Below are positions 61,741 to 64,000 of a stretch of DNA of 64,000 nt, piece by piece; within the stretch, counting starts at the first letter, position 1, and every line of letters starts with the position of its first letter. The DNA comes from Dokdonella_A sp963758365 (lineage in GTDB: Bacteria > Pseudomonadota > Gammaproteobacteria > Xanthomonadales > Rhodanobacteraceae), in the NCBI GenBank assembly GCA_963758365.1, contig CAVWVB010000001.1:1116001-1180000 (forward strand). The letters run 5' to 3'. The notes beneath the pieces are model-generated. The model made no database searches and had not been told where the DNA came from. It worked only from the letters and a program-made list of their open reading frames with translations. A program made the position numbers and the translations under genes.

Positions 61741-64000
<2,260 letters not shown>

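Overview
The window is high-GC bacterial chromosome from a Gram-negative proteobacterium. The gene content points to a gammaproteobacterium of the Xanthomonadales/Lysobacterales: a fused aspartokinase-homoserine dehydrogenase thrABC operon, Kdo-lipid A kinase, MsbA/LpxK, LolCD, Slp and DnaX-YbaB-RecR. A Rhodanobacteraceae-like (Dokdonella-type) host is my best guess. This is inference from gene content; no database search was run.

Layout. 1-9.1 kb is housekeeping: hisS 3' part, an enlarged MIO-type ammonia-lyase, fabI, mltD-gloB, and methyltransferase-rnhA-dnaQ, then a PP2C phosphatase. 9.4-13.4 kb is accessory. Two small genes are followed by a 3.3 kb degraded integrative island, whose ends are a 25-nt imperfect repeat of the 3' end of tRNA-Ala(CGC). 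The island holds a wrecked tyrosine integrase, a frameshifted zinc-finger-like gene, a wHTH-like gene carrying palindromic repeats, and a secreted Cys-containing protein. 13.5-19.7 kb carries thrABC and rnd on the minus strand.

19.8-35.2 kb is accessory and unusually decayed. It contains a TPR-FGE-sulfatase protein (frameshifted), intact egtB-egtD (ergothioneine), an ECF sigma factor, two tandem paralogous Ser/Thr kinase-TPR genes (both frameshifted), and three parallel beta-helix/choice-of-anchor-type secreted protein genes (one broken, one intact, one a fragment). The kinase pair arose by a tandem duplication whose junction lies in the sigma-factor 3' end. Complete products of the beta-helix family end in the same short tail (DSIFxxGF).

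35.4-42.1 kb mixes lipopolysaccharide genes (GT9, kdkA), a metallo-hydrolase, moaACDE, a duplicated SRP RNA region and two tRNA-Ser genes. Each tRNA-Ser is accompanied by a partial tRNA copy interrupted in its T-loop by an 80-100 nt element with a covarying hairpin. This is the most unusual structure in the window.

42.2-64 kb is conserved: dnaX-ybaB-recR, hinT, slp, moxR-DUF58-tgpA, lolC-lolD, comEC, exbB-exbD-msbA-lpxK (envelope energy transduction and lipid A export/synthesis), an mgtA-type P-ATPase and the 5' part of lhr running off the right edge.
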